Shown piece by piece: positions 51,133 through 60,665 of a DNA stretch of 64,000 bases. The notes beneath the pieces were generated by a model. That model made no database searches. It saw only the letters and a list, made by a program, of their open reading frames with translations, and was not told the origin of the DNA. The DNA is taken from assembly GCF_013369385.1 (NCBI RefSeq), contig NZ_SZTO01000004.1, forward strand, positions 155,694-219,693. The letters run 5' to 3'. The number at the start of each line of letters is the position of its first letter. Position 1 is the first letter of the stretch. The stretch is from Vibrio sp. 05-20-BW147 (GTDB lineage Bacteria; Pseudomonadota; Gammaproteobacteria; Enterobacterales; Vibrionaceae). The position numbers were made by a program, and so were the translations under genes.

Positions 51133-52581
51133 ATGAGTCACTCACTCAGAAGAACAAAAATTGTCACTACTTTAGGCCCTTCGACTGACAAAGATAATGT
51201 GTTGGAAGAGATCATTCGTGTGGGCGCCAATGTAGTAAGAATGAATTTCTCTCATGGCACCCCGGAAGACCATAAGAAACGAGCAGAAAAAGTACGCGCG
51301 ATTGCCGCCAAGCTGGGACGCCAAGTGGCACTTCTTGGTGATTTACAAGGCCCCAAAATTCGCGTATCGACTTTCAAAGAAGGTAAGATCTTTCTCTCTG
51401 TTGGGGACCTTTTTACCCTCGATAGCGACTTACCTAAAGGGGAAGGTAATCAACACGCTGTTGGGCTTGATTACAAAGCCTTACCGCAAGATGTTGGTCC
51501 AGAAGATATTTTGCTGCTGGACGACGGTCGTGTGCAACTGCAAGTCCTGACTGTTGATGGCAATAAAGTCAACACCCGCGTGATTGTGGGTGGCCCTTTG
51601 TCTAACAACAAAGGGATCAATAAAAAAGGCGGTGGCCTTTCTGCCGATGCACTGACTGAAAAAGACAAGAACGACATTTTGCTTGCGGCAGAAATCAAAG
51701 TTGACTACCTCGCCATCTCCTTCCCGCGCAATGGCGCGGACATGGATTATGCGCGCAGACTGGCACGAGACGCAGGACTGGAAGCCAAGCTGGTGGCTAA
51801 AGTCGAACGCGCCGAAACCGTGCGCAATGACGAGAACATCGACGACATCATTATGGCGTCCGATGTCATCATGGTGGCGCGTGGTGATCTCGGAGTAGAA
51901 ATTGGCGATCCTGAGTTAATTGGTGTGCAGAAAAAACTCATCAAGCGGGCAAAAGAGCTCAATCGCGTGGTGATCACGGCCACACAAATGATGGAGTCGA
52001 TGATTGAAAACCCAATGCCGACTCGAGCGGAAGTCATGGACGTAGCCAACGCAGTACTGGATGGCACTGATGCGGTGATGCTTTCTGGAGAAACGGCAGC
52101 TGGGAAATACCCGGTTGAGACGGTTCGTTCGATGGCGGAAGTGTGTATGGGGGCGGAAAAAATGTGGGAGCCTGGCAGCCAGAACTACCGCATTGACAAA
52201 TCCTTTGTCACGGCAGAAGAAACCATTGCGATGTCGACCATTTACGCCGCCAACCATATGCAAGGCGTCAAGGCCATGGTCACGCTGACTGAATCGGGCC
52301 GAACAGCGTTAATGACGTCAAGACTCAACTCAACACTGCCGATTTTTGCGCTCTCGCCCAATGAACGCACTCTGAACCGTTGTGCTCTCTATCGAGGTGT
52401 CACCCCTGTTCATTTTGATACTAAAGTGGAAACCGGCTTTGATGTGGCAGTGGCAGCACTGAGCACATTAAGAAAGAAAAACCTGCTCGATTTTGGTGAT
52501 CTCGTCATCATTACTCAAGGCGACATCATGGATGTGGAGGGCTCGACCAACTGCATGCGGATCCTACCCGTGTTCGAATAA
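51133..52581 (+). CDS. pykA: Pyruvate kinase, PykA type
   Basis: 482 residues from ATG 51133, with GGAG upstream; the frame extends further upstream without a better start. Closer to E. coli PykA (type II) than Pyk[42 protein letters not shown]. The catalytic Lys region is LVAKVERAE, followed by [12 protein letters not shown] and [10 protein letters not shown] for metal and phosphate binding. Last step of glycolysis, ATP-forming. Divergent from mlc. Confidence 0.96.
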   Translation: MSHSLRRTKIVTTLGPSTDKDNVLEEIIRVGANVVRMNFSHGTPEDHKKRAEKVRAIAAKLGRQVALLGDLQGPKIRVSTFKEGKIFLSVGDLFTLDSDLPKGEGNQHAVGLDYKALPQDVGPEDILLLDDGRVQLQVLTVDGNKVNTRVIVGGPLSNNKGINKKGGGLSADALTEKDKNDILLAAEIKVDYLAISFPRNGADMDYARRLARDAGLEAKLVAKVERAETVRNDENIDDIIMASDVIMVARGDLGVEIGDPELIGVQKKLIKRAKELNRVVITATQMMESMIENPMPTRAEVMDVANAVLDGTDAVMLSGETAAGKYPVETVRSMAEVCMGAEKMWEPGSQNYRIDKSFVTAEETIAMSTIYAANHMQGVKAMVTLTESGRTALMTSRLNSTLPIFALSPNERTLNRCALYRGVTPVHFDTKVETGFDVAVAALSTLRKKNLLDFGDLVIITQGDIMDVEGSTNCMRILPVFE

Positions 52582-52629
52582 CGACTTTTTAGGTGGACCT
52601 TAGAAACGCATAAGGTGATCGGTCGTATC

Positions 52630-52673
52630 AGAGCGCGTTAGAAGCAGTCAATGGAGGCTGCTTTTAACGCTCT
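52630..52673 (+). other. Hairpin downstream of pykA
   Basis: AGAGCG-c-GTTAgAAGCAG (52630-52647) can pair with CTGCTTtTAACGCTCT (52658-52673), with one bulge and one mismatch. It lies 50 nt after pykA; there is no T-run, so termination here is uncertain. Confidence 0.5.
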
Positions 52674-52749
52674 CTGCGTCAATACCCATGCAAAACCTCG
52701 ACCTTGATCACTAGCGAGAACCCCGTCAGCTCTAAAAACCTCAACACAC

Positions 52750-52849
52750 TATACCCAAACTACTTGGAGTTGCAGGTAGGCGGCAAGTGAGGTCATCCCC
52801 ATGAACATAGACAGACTATGTGATTGGGGTGAACGAGCGTAGCCAACAC
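52750..52849 (+). repeat. Truncated Vibrio ERIC-like repeat
   Basis: The segment starts TATACCCAAACTACTTGGAG and contains the ERIC hallmarks GGCGGCAAGTGA, TCCCCATGAACATA, TATGTGATTGGGGTGA and ACGAGCGTAGCCAAC, with the central inverted symmetry of ERIC elements. Full ERICs are about 127 bp; here the right-hand end (which should return to GGGTATA) is absent, and the sequence stops exactly at the left inverted repeat of the IS at 52850. Confidence 0.85.
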
Positions 52850-54044
52850 CAGGGCGGGATCGCACTTTGTTAACAAATATGATCTAATTGTGCCAAACCC
52901 TCAGCAGCACAGTCATTTTGAACCTTATTGAACACTTATCTGTTGTAGAAGATACTCGCTCGGACATCAACCAAAAACACGACCTTATCGATGTTATGTT
53001 CCTTGTTATTAGCGCTATCGCATCGGGATGCGAAGGTTGGCAAGATATTGAATTTTTTGGAGAAGAAAAACTCGACTGGTTAAGAAAGTATAGACCATTC
53101 GAGCATGGTATCCCTCGCAGACACACGATAGCTCGCATCTTGCGTTCCGTTGTTGCGGAGTCTTTGCTTGAAGCTTTGGCTCTTTGGATAAATGAACAAC
53201 GAACGACTCAGAACAAACCCATTATCGCATTTGACGGAAAGGTTCTGCGAGGCTCCTATCGTAACGACAGGAAAACAGCATTGCAGCTGGTCACGGCTTA
53301 CGACACTGAGCGTGGTCTCGTACTAAGCCAAAAGCCAACAGAGACTAAAAATGGTGAGATAAGCATTGTTCGTCAAATGCTTGATGTTATTAATGTCAAG
53401 GATAGCGTTATCACGATTGACGCACTGCATTGCCAGCGTGAAACACTAGAAAAAATCAAAGAAAAACAAGCGCATGTTGTTGTCCAGGTTAAGTACAATC
53501 AGCCTAAGCTTAGAGCGGCTGTTGTTGAGCAGTTCCAAGCGGTTTTTGATGCAGGCAAAGAAAAAATCGTCACCGAAGTCAAAGAGAAAAAACATGGTCG
53601 CAGCGAAGAGCGATACGTGTTTCAGCTAAAAGCCAAATTGCCGGACGACTTAGTGGAGAAATGGCCGACGGTAAGAAGCATCATAGCCGTGGAACGCCAT
53701 CGTGTGATCAACGGTAAAGGCAGTGTAGATACTTCTTACTATATAAGTTCTTTGTCGCCGAACCACAAACTTCTGGGCCATTATATTCGCCAGCATTGGC
53801 GGATTGAGAACAGCCAACATTATGTTTTAGATGTTGTTTTTAAAGAAGATAGCTCTCGTATCACTTTAGATGGTGCTGTTGAAAACATCGCGTTGTTTAG
53901 ACGTTTTGTCATGAATATGCTCAAGCAATGCGACTGTGGTGCTCCGAGCCAAAAAGTGAAGATGAAGAAAGCGGGTTGGAACGATGATTATAGGGCAAGA
54001 GTCTTCTTGGGGTTATAAATCCACCAAAGTATGCTCCCGCCCTG
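52850..54044 (+). mobile_element. ISAs1-family insertion sequence, about 1195 bp
   Basis: The terminal inverted repeats begin CAGGGCGGGA on both ends (left 52850, right 54044 on the minus strand) and match at about 16 of 20 positions. One full-length transposase gene lies inside. The 10 bases flanking the left end (TAGCCAACAC) and right end (CATAAGCACC) do not match, so no target duplication is visible, which suggests a deletion or recombination after insertion. Confidence 0.92.
52888..54018 (+). CDS. ISAs1-family transposase (DDE)
   Basis: 376 residues from TTG 52888. N-terminal DUF-type region (EHLSVVEDTRSDINQKHDLIDVMFLVISA), then the DDE core IAFDGKVLRGSYRND, VITIDALHCQRET and the final Glu region near HWRIENSQHYVLDVVFKED. 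Complete and without frameshift, so the element may be active. The start codon is not certain, since the frame opens only about 38 bases inside the IS. Confidence 0.9.
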   Translation: MCQTLSSTVILNLIEHLSVVEDTRSDINQKHDLIDVMFLVISAIASGCEGWQDIEFFGEEKLDWLRKYRPFEHGIPRRHTIARILRSVVAESLLEALALWINEQRTTQNKPIIAFDGKVLRGSYRNDRKTALQLVTAYDTERGLVLSQKPTETKNGEISIVRQMLDVINVKDSVITIDALHCQRETLEKIKEKQAHVVVQVKYNQPKLRAAVVEQFQAVFDAGKEKIVTEVKEKKHGRSEERYVFQLKAKLPDDLVEKWPTVRSIIAVERHRVINGKGSVDTSYYISSLSPNHKLLGHYIRQHWRIENSQHYVLDVVFKEDSSRITLDGAVENIALFRRFVMNMLKQCDCGAPSQKVKMKKAGWNDDYRARVFLGL

Positions 54045-54369
54045 CATAAGCACCATTGCTGCTGCCTTTTACTCCAATATTAATGTCCGTTAACTTATCT
54101 GCAGTAAAATCAAAATTCGTTCCACGAAATGCAAACACATACTGTCCATCCATAGAGCCATGACCTTGAGCACAAAGTACAAAATTGGAGATTCTATTTG
54201 ACAATAATCCTAGTGGAGAGCCTGTTTTGGCCTTAACAGTTGTTTTCCCTGCATCAAAGTTAAATTTCTTTGCCAATCTGCGTTCAGGTCGAAATGTACT
54301 TGTTTCAAACTCAATATCATAAGCTTGCTCTGCAAAAGTAAGTGCATCTTTAGGGGATAGTGTTTTCAT
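54045..54369 (-). pseudogene. Lipase-like (class 3) gene truncated by the IS
   Basis: The first 108 codons remain. MKTLSPKDALTFAEQAYDIE and YVFAFRGTNFDF look like the N-terminal part of a class 3 lipase / alpha-beta hydrolase: the FRGT motif precedes the oxyanion region. The frame then enters the IS right end after GAYA and closes 13 codons later within IS sequence. The nucleophile GxSxG motif and the His/Asp of the triad, which come later in this family, are missing, so the product cannot be a working lipase. It starts with a one-base TAATG overlap with the upstream gene, so both were coupled. Confidence 0.75.
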
Positions 54370-54860
54370 TAGTATAGTTCCTCGAAAGTCAACTTTTCTA
54401 AATCACAAATGCTATAAACTTCGTTCGTTACAGGTTCCTCTTCCGTTTCCGAATAAGTATATACTCTAAGGGGATTAGTAACATTGCAGTAAAGATTTCC
54501 TAGAGAGGCTACAATCACATTCGATGGTCTGAAAGTATGAAGTTTAGATTGCCATATCGTTATGTCATTGTTGGAGATATTAGTTCTAACAATGACTTGC
54601 ACCCTAATGTCTTGTAAGTTACTTTGCTTATGGTTTTTTTCTGGTTCCACTGAATTGAAAAAGAAATAGCCATCTTCGTTAGTTGTCGCTTCGTCAGTTA
54701 AAACACCATTGTAAATAATGGTTCTTTCAATTTTTAATCCGCTAAATGACTCTCCATTTAGAACAATTTTTCCTCTTATTTCTGGACTTAAAATTGACTG
54801 CATTTGGTCTGTTTTCCCCTGAAAAGATAAAGTGAGTAATATGAAGAAAAGTCTATACAT
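54369..54860 (-). CDS. Secreted/periplasmic protein paired with lipase gene (DUF6795-like)
   Basis: 163 residues from ATG 54860 (a TTG at 54878 is an in-frame alternative). Signal peptide-like N-terminus MYRLFFILLTLSFQGKT, then a single beta-rich domain with IRGKIVLNGESFSGLKIERT and TNEDGYFFFNSVEPE, the layout of carboxypeptidase-regulatory / transthyretin-like folds, which resembles DUF6795. In Vibrio such proteins sit beside lipase-type antibacterial effectors and may be immunity or accessory proteins (inference; family identity not checked). Base composition is clearly AT-richer than the flanking core genes, a sign of transfer. Confidence 0.6.
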   Translation of the reverse strand: MYRLFFILLTLSFQGKTDQMQSILSPEIRGKIVLNGESFSGLKIERTIIYNGVLTDEATTNEDGYFFFNSVEPEKNHKQSNLQDIRVQVIVRTNISNNDITIWQSKLHTFRPSNVIVASLGNLYCNVTNPLRVYTYSETEEEPVTNEVYSICDLEKLTFEELY

Positions 54861-55357
54861 GATAATGTTCTTCGCCAAGAATCCTGCAGAAAAATGCTCT
54901 TATTAGTTAAATGTTTATACAAACTATAATGTCATTTTTTGGGCTTGAATCACTTAAGTATGCAAATGACATTTCTGTATTTATATAATATGAATAATTT
55001 TTGTCATAGTTTTGGCTGTTTAGCACAAGCTGGACTGAGAAGAGTATTGTTAATCCATCAACAAGTTCGACTGATGGCAGACAAAGCAGAAGAACTAGAT
55101 ATCTTAAAAATGCCGTCACCGACTTCGCGAAAAATCTAAAGTAGATAGCTATGAATTTATTCTCGAAAATCTGCCGTGTTTAAGGGTTGTCTACATGACA
55201 AATACTTTCATGTAACGGCTCTGAATCAAAAATGGGTGGGTGACATAACGTATCTATGCTCAGTTAACTTTGAACAGCAAAATATCACTTAATGAAGTGT
55301 TCAGTTTGGCTGGAGCAGACCATAGTAATTGTGGCGTTCTGTTTCTTTCTGGATGAA
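54861..55357. other. Non-coding accessory segment with IS relic
   Basis: 497 AT-rich bases between the DUF6795-like gene and the HD-GYP gene. It holds the IS3 relic described separately and otherwise only short unsupported frames. The promoter of the DUF6795-like / lipase pair should be near 54870-54950 on the minus strand, but I cannot place it. Confidence 0.5.
55017..55292 (+). pseudogene. IS3-family transposase relic (OrfA tail and OrfB piece)
   Basis: One frame reads ADKAEELDILK and, after a frame change, KNAVTDFAKNLK-stop (55100-55141), which is the usual end of an IS3-family OrfA. A second frame (55155-55292) reads HDKYFHVTALNQKWVGDITYL, the start of the rve integrase core (NQxWVxDITY) of OrfB, and then stops. 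Frameshift, missing middle and missing active site show an old remnant. It marks this place as a landing site for mobile DNA. Confidence 0.7.
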
Positions 55358-56452
55358 TTATTCATCCGCGAATTCGCTGGCGATTTTGATGAACATGTCT
55401 TCTTGCTCCAAAAAAGCTTCAATCACTTCGGGATCAAAATGTGTCCCATTGCCTTCGAGAATGATTGAGCGTGTTTCCTCATGGCTCATCGGGCCTTTAT
55501 ACACACGTTTGCAGCGCAGCGCGTCATACACGTCGGCAATGGCCATGAGCCGAGCACTGAGCGGAATACGCTCACCCGCATAACCATTGGGATAACCAGA
55601 GCCATCCCACTTTTCATGGTGCCCATAAGCAATCTCTTTTGCCGCAGAGATGAGTTCATTTTGCGCGCCGGAGAGTTTCTCTGCTTTCTCTAGAGCCAAT
55701 AATCCCAGTGTGGTGTGAGATTTCATCTCTTCAAATTCTTCTGCGGTGAGCTTGCCAGGTTTGAGCAAAATGGAGTCAACTATGCCCACTTTGCCGATGT
55801 CATGCAGCGGCGCGGCTTTAAAGTAGGTATCCACTATTTTGGGGGTGAGAACCGTTTGGTATTTGGGAAGCAACGCCAACTGCTCCGCCAGTAAACGCAC
55901 ATAATGCTGAGTTCGCAAAATATGGTTGCCCGTTTCCGGATCGCGCGTTTCTGCCAAACTGGCTAAGGCAAACACCACCGCATCTTGCATGCGGTCAAGC
56001 TCGTGTGAACGTTTGAGTACCTCTTTCTCTAGGTAGCCATTTTGATCGCGCAGAAAATCTTTCGAGCGTTTATTTTGCAGATGGGTTTGTACTCGCGAGC
56101 GCAGCAAAGGAATACTGACAGGTTTGTGAATGTAGTCGACAGCGCCAAGCTCAAACCCTAGTTTCTCATCTTCGGGTGAATCCTTACCCGTTAAAAAGAC
56201 CACAGGAATATCTTGAGTTTTGTGATTGGCTCGAATTTTTCTGATCACATCATAACCCGATAGCTCGGGCATCACGATATCGAGCAGCACTAAATCAATC
56301 TCAAACTGCTCTAAGATATGCAACGCCATCTCCCCAGATTTGGCCGCTTTCACGTGGTAGCGACTGGAGAGCCCTTGAGCCATAAACGCCAGATTGTCTG
56401 CGGAATCGTCGACAATTAAAACGGTGCAATCATCCAGATTTTCAATGGGCAT
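55358..56452 (-). CDS. Response regulator with HD-GYP phosphodiesterase domain
   Basis: 364 residues. Receiver domain 1-125 with acidic pocket DD (15-16), phosphoacceptor D58 (LLDIVMPELSG) and K110. A helical linker (130-165) leads to an HD-GYP domain with HDIGK at 217-221 and HHEKWDGSGYP at 278-288, so the enzymatic residues for cyclic-di-GMP hydrolysis (or cGAMP in some Vibrio V-cGAPs) are intact. Divergent from the hybrid kinase gene at 56563 (110-nt gap), whose Hpt domain is a likely phosphodonor (inference). Expected output is lowered c-di-GMP and a shift to motility. Confidence 0.93.
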   Translation of the reverse strand: MPIENLDDCTVLIVDDSADNLAFMAQGLSSRYHVKAAKSGEMALHILEQFEIDLVLLDIVMPELSGYDVIRKIRANHKTQDIPVVFLTGKDSPEDEKLGFELGAVDYIHKPVSIPLLRSRVQTHLQNKRSKDFLRDQNGYLEKEVLKRSHELDRMQDAVVFALASLAETRDPETGNHILRTQHYVRLLAEQLALLPKYQTVLTPKIVDTYFKAAPLHDIGKVGIVDSILLKPGKLTAEEFEEMKSHTTLGLLALEKAEKLSGAQNELISAAKEIAYGHHEKWDGSGYPNGYAGERIPLSARLMAIADVYDALRCKRVYKGPMSHEETRSIILEGNGTHFDPEVIEAFLEQEDMFIKIASEFADE

Positions 56453-56562
56453 AAATCGTTCCTGAAAAATATCGGCGACTTGCTGAACAATAACTAAACT
56501 TATCAGTAACTATAGACAAGCATCGATTTATTGCACTCCTATCTTGCAAGAAGGCCCAGTGA

Positions 56563-59500
56563 ATGCGCTCAATTAGAACATTATTTATGCTGCTGTTTTT
56601 GGCGATGGGGATCTGTTCTATTGCCATGTTGTCTGTCACGCAAAAGGTGGCGGAGCTTCGAACCCAAAGTCGAGATTATCAGCAAGACCTTCATCGGTTT
56701 TATCGTCTTTCTCAAGAGCTCAAACAAAGCTCAGATCATTTGACTAAGTTTGCCAGAGCTTACGTGGTGACTGGAGAGGATGGCTGGGAAGCGCTGTTCA
56801 ACAAGGTGCTGGATATTCGTGACGGCAAATTGCCTTTGCCTGCGGGAAATGAATACGAGTATTGGGATCTCGCTGCCAGCTCAGCCGAATATGTTCCATT
56901 GTTTACCAGTGAGACAGGTATTCCGCTACTGCAAAGACTACGTGATTCGGGCATCAGCGCCACCGAGTTTCTTGAGCTGAAAAGTGCCTTAATGCTGTCG
57001 GATAACTTGGTGAATATTGAGCGTGAAGCGTTTTTAGCGGTAAAGGGATTTAAGTTGGAGCCTGATGGTAAGGAGTTTTACACGGGCAAACCGGATCTGC
57101 CTTATGCGCAATCATTACTGTACGGCAAAGTCTACTTTGAAGAAAAAGCCAAGATCATGAAAGGGATCGGCTCGGCGCATCAAGCGATCGTCCACCGTAT
57201 TGAAGGCAACATAAAGCAAACCGACACTCAGGAGCTGCAATACCAGTATGTATACCGAGTGTTAGTGGCCATTTTACTCGCATCGATCGTTGTTTCGTTC
57301 ACGCTGTTGTGGCGTTTGTACATCAGCCCATTGAGTAAGCTACTGCGTACGGTGGTGAATCAAGTAAAAGCACAAGATTACGCCTTTACGATTACGCAAA
57401 CCGCGTATGCCGAGCTGCAAAAATTCATCGACAGTTTGAATGTGGTCTTCCACCATATTTCCGAGCAGCTGAGCCAAAACACCTTAGTGAAAGATTTCAA
57501 CATTGTGCTGCGAACCAGCCAATCGACGCAGTCTTTGTGCCATGAAGTCACGCAGTTTCTACTTCATCAATTTCCTGTGCAGCAAGTCAGTATTGCGATC
57601 TACCGCGATGACAAACTTATTCGTATTGCAGGGGCGGGTTACGACGATACCATCAGCCGCGAAATCAGCGATCAGAGCTCAACTCAGCTCAGCGTGTTGC
57701 TGTCCGATAAACCCTACAGCATGAAATCGTTGCAGGGAAAATACACCACGCACGTCAATGGTGGTGTGCTGGAACTGAATGAAATTTACTATTTCCCATT
57801 GTGTGTGAACAAACAGCCGGTGGCGCTATTGGAACTCGGTACGGTCGATACGCTTACCCCGTTACAGTATCAATGGCTATCACAGATGCTGGATGATCTT
57901 TCTGTGAGTATTCAGCTAAGCCAGAATGTGGAGCTGCAAAGAAAAGCGGAGCAGAAAGTACTGGAACAGTCGCAGCTCAATCAAGAAATCCTCAACGCGA
58001 CCCCCAATCCGATGTACTGCCTCTCAGCGCAAGGCAAGTATCTAACCGTCAATGCCAAATTCAGTGAGTTGACGGGCCTAGCGATGCACGAAATTGTCGG
58101 ACGTACCCCGATAGAAGTGTTCAGCCAGCAAGAGGCCTCGCATCATTTTACCCAAGTGCATCAAGAGCTTAGCCAAGAGCAGTGCAGTAAGAACTATGAG
58201 CTGTCGCTGCTCGATAGCCAAGGTGGATGCCGCGATATGTTGGTCTGCGAAGCGTCGTTCAATAATAGCCAAGGTCGTGTTTCTGGGATCGTGGGGATCT
58301 TGTTGGATCTCACCGAGCGTAAGCAGATGGAGTCTGAACTGCGAGATGCGAAAGACACCGCAGATGCGATGAGTCGAGCGAAAGGGGATTTCCTCGCCAA
58401 TATGAGTCATGAAATCCGCACCCCGATGAACGCCATCTTAGGCATGGCGCATCTTGCGCTCAATACCGAACTGGACCCTTCCCAACGCAAGTACCTCACA
58501 CGCATTAATGAGTCCGCGAAGAACTTACTGGGCATCATCAATGACATTCTCGATTTCTCCAAAATTGAGGCGGGTAAACTGAGTGTCGAGTCGATTGATT
58601 TCAGCTTGGATGAAGTGTTTGAAAATTTGACCAACGTGATCTCGTTTAAAGCACAGGAAAAAGGCATTGAGTTCTTGTTGGATATCGACCCAAGAGTGCC
58701 AGTCGGCTTGGTGGGTGATCCACTTCGTCTTGGTCAAGTGTTGGTGAACTTGTGCGGAAATGCGGTGAAATTTACCGAAAAAGGCGAGATCTTGGTATCG
58801 GTCATGCCGGAGTCGCAATCCAGTGACGATGTGACGCTCCGCTTCTCGGTGAAAGACACCGGCATCGGTATCGATAAAGAGAAAATAGCCGATCTCTTTA
58901 ACGCTTTCTCACAAGCAGACACCAGCATTACTCGCGAGTTTGGTGGCACAGGATTAGGGCTCAGCATCAGTAAGCAGTTGGTGGAACTGATGGGCGGGCA
59001 GTTGTCGGTCAGCAGCGCCGTCGGTATGGGTTCGACGTTTACCTTTACCATTCACTGCGGCTTGCAAGAGGCGAAAATGCGTGACATTGCTAAACCAATT
59101 AGTGGCTTGGCAGGCAAACGTGCCTTGATTGTTGATGATAACGATTCGGCACGAAACATTTTAATGACGCTACTGAGCGCGATGCAATTTGATGCCAAAG
59201 CAGTGAGCAATGGCTTTGAAGCTCTAGATGAGCTCCGCCAAAGCACCTTTGATATGGTGTTTGTTGACTGGAACATGCCGGGCATGAATGGGTTAGAGCT
59301 GCTGCAAACGGCCCATCAAGAACGATTGTTGGCAGAAACGAAAAACTTCTTGGTGACCGCCTATGGACGCGAAATTTCCATGGATGAAAACAGCAGTAAG
59401 CTGGTGGATTCTTTAATCGTCAAACCAGTGAATCCGTCCAATTTGCTAGATGCTATTATGGACAGCTATGGCATTGAACATGTGACGCGAAGCAGCACAA

Positions 59501-60549
59501 CCATGACGTTTGAGAAACCGGTGTTTGATGGACAAACCTTGTTGCTGGTGGAAGACAACGAAGTGAACCAAGAAGTGGCGATTGGTCTTCTTAATGGTAC
59601 AAATCTCAACATTATCACCGCAGATAACGGCAAGTTAGCCATAGAAGCACTCGAGCATCATCCGATCGATCTGGTTTTGATGGACATGCAAATGCCGGTG
59701 ATGGATGGCATTACCGCCACCAAAGCGATCCGCGAGCGAGCTGAGTGGGCAACATTGCCGATCGTCGCCATGACGGCCAACGCGATGCAAAGCGATGTAG
59801 AACGATGCCATGAAGCGGGCATGAATGACCACGTCGCAAAACCCATCAATGTGCATAATCTTTACCAAGTGCTTTCTCAGTACTTGTCGGCAAGCAACGC
59901 AGCGAGTCACACCTCGTCATCACATTCGACCTCGAGTTCACAGAGTACCCCGGATCGGACAGCCTCTGCCGATGAAGACGATTTGCCCACTTTATCCGGT
60001 ATTAATCTAAAAGAAGCGATTTTTAACACTGGCGGGAATAAGGAAAGTTATTTGTCGATTTTAAGTCGTTTTTTAGAGATGCAATTGGAAGAGTTGCCTA
60101 TGTTTAAAGAGGTAGTGGAAAAAGAAGATTGGGATATGGCGGCGCGTATGGCTCATACCCTCAAAGGCGCTGCAGCCAATCTTGGCGTCACTCCTCTTGC
60201 TCAGCTGGCAATAAAAATGGAGAAGAGCATCGATCATCGCAGTAAAACCGTGATCGGTGAGTTGGAATTAGCGGGTGTCGCGCTCGATAAGCTGCACGCA
60301 CAATTATCGGAATGGCAAAAACGGCATGTCAATGTGAGTGAGCAAGAATGCGAAGAAGCGGCAGAGCTCTACAAACGGCTGGTCGAGCTTGTCGAGCAAT
60401 ACGATGTGGCGGCGGTGGATGTGATTAAGCAAGCCAAAGATTGCGATGTGTGGACGGATGAGCAAAAGCAACAGCTTATCAATGCCATTGAAAGTTTTGA
60501 GTTTGAGCAGGCTAAACAGATGCTGGCGGCATTTCCAAAACCTGAGTAA
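56563..60549 (+). CDS. Hybrid sensor histidine kinase (sensor-PAS-HisKA-HATPase-REC-REC-Hpt)
   Basis: 1328 residues. Transmembrane helix about 7-25, helical periplasmic sensor about 26-230 containing ELKQSSDHLTKFARAYVVTG (52-71) and FEEKAKIMKGI, and a second transmembrane helix about 232-252. A GAF-like region (about 310-450) and a PAS domain (about 470-595) follow. HisKA has H616 in NMSHEIRTPMN; HATPase shows VNLCGNAVKFT and GGTGLGLSIS. Two receivers follow: D902 (FVDWNMPGMNG) and D1041 (LMDMQMPVMDG). Hpt carries H1198 (AHTLKGAAANLG). Start ATG 56563 has AGAAGG about 9 nt upstream. The sensor domain is homologous to that of the MCP 117 nt downstream. Ligand unknown. Confidence 0.93.
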   Translation: MRSIRTLFMLLFLAMGICSIAMLSVTQKVAELRTQSRDYQQDLHRFYRLSQELKQSSDHLTKFARAYVVTGEDGWEALFNKVLDIRDGKLPLPAGNEYEYWDLAASSAEYVPLFTSETGIPLLQRLRDSGISATEFLELKSALMLSDNLVNIEREAFLAVKGFKLEPDGKEFYTGKPDLPYAQSLLYGKVYFEEKAKIMKGIGSAHQAIVHRIEGNIKQTDTQELQYQYVYRVLVAILLASIVVSFTLLWRLYISPLSKLLRTVVNQVKAQDYAFTITQTAYAELQKFIDSLNVVFHHISEQLSQNTLVKDFNIVLRTSQSTQSLCHEVTQFLLHQFPVQQVSIAIYRDDKLIRIAGAGYDDTISREISDQSSTQLSVLLSDKPYSMKSLQGKYTTHVNGGVLELNEIYYFPLCVNKQPVALLELGTVDTLTPLQYQWLSQMLDDLSVSIQLSQNVELQRKAEQKVLEQSQLNQEILNATPNPMYCLSAQGKYLTVNAKFSELTGLAMHEIVGRTPIEVFSQQEASHHFTQVHQELSQEQCSKNYELSLLDSQGGCRDMLVCEASFNNSQGRVSGIVGILLDLTERKQMESELRDAKDTADAMSRAKGDFLANMSHEIRTPMNAILGMAHLALNTELDPSQRKYLTRINESAKNLLGIINDILDFSKIEAGKLSVESIDFSLDEVFENLTNVISFKAQEKGIEFLLDIDPRVPVGLVGDPLRLGQVLVNLCGNAVKFTEKGEILVSVMPESQSSDDVTLRFSVKDTGIGIDKEKIADLFNAFSQADTSITREFGGTGLGLSISKQLVELMGGQLSVSSAVGMGSTFTFTIHCGLQEAKMRDIAKPISGLAGKRALIVDDNDSARNILMTLLSAMQFDAKAVSNGFEALDELRQSTFDMVFVDWNMPGMNGLELLQTAHQERLLAETKNFLVTAYGREISMDENSSKLVDSLIVKPVNPSNLLDAIMDSYGIEHVTRSSTTMTFEKPVFDGQTLLLVEDNEVNQEVAIGLLNGTNLNIITADNGKLAIEALEHHPIDLVLMDMQMPVMDGITATKAIRERAEWATLPIVAMTANAMQSDVERCHEAGMNDHVAKPINVHNLYQVLSQYLSASNAASHTSSSHSTSSSQSTPDRTASADEDDLPTLSGINLKEAIFNTGGNKESYLSILSRFLEMQLEELPMFKEVVEKEDWDMAARMAHTLKGAAANLGVTPLAQLAIKMEKSIDHRSKTVIGELELAGVALDKLHAQLSEWQKRHVNVSEQECEEAAELYKRLVELVEQYDVAAVDVIKQAKDCDVWTDEQKQQLINAIESFEFEQAKQMLAAFPKPE

Positions 60550-60665
60550 ACGGATCAAACGCGACGACGAAGAGCGAAGCGATAAAATAACTGGAGGGAT
60601 GCTGTTCCCCGATTCCTATAGCAACAACGTGGTTGGCAACGTTAAATTAACAAGGAATGAACAGT

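Noticed and set aside
51747..52263. Antisense frames inside pykA (106 and 115 codons)
   Set aside because: They overlap conserved pyruvate kinase motifs and have no start signals.
52840..54054. Target-site duplication of the ISAs1 element
   Set aside because: The 8-10 bases on each side differ (TAGCCAACAC versus CATAAGCACC).
54907..55119. 70-codon frame on the minus strand
   Set aside because: Overlaps the IS3 relic on the other strand and has no supporting signals.
54939..55139. 66-codon frame on the plus strand as a real small protein
   Set aside because: Its 3' half reads as an IS3-family OrfA tail with a frameshift, so it is better treated as part of a pseudogene.
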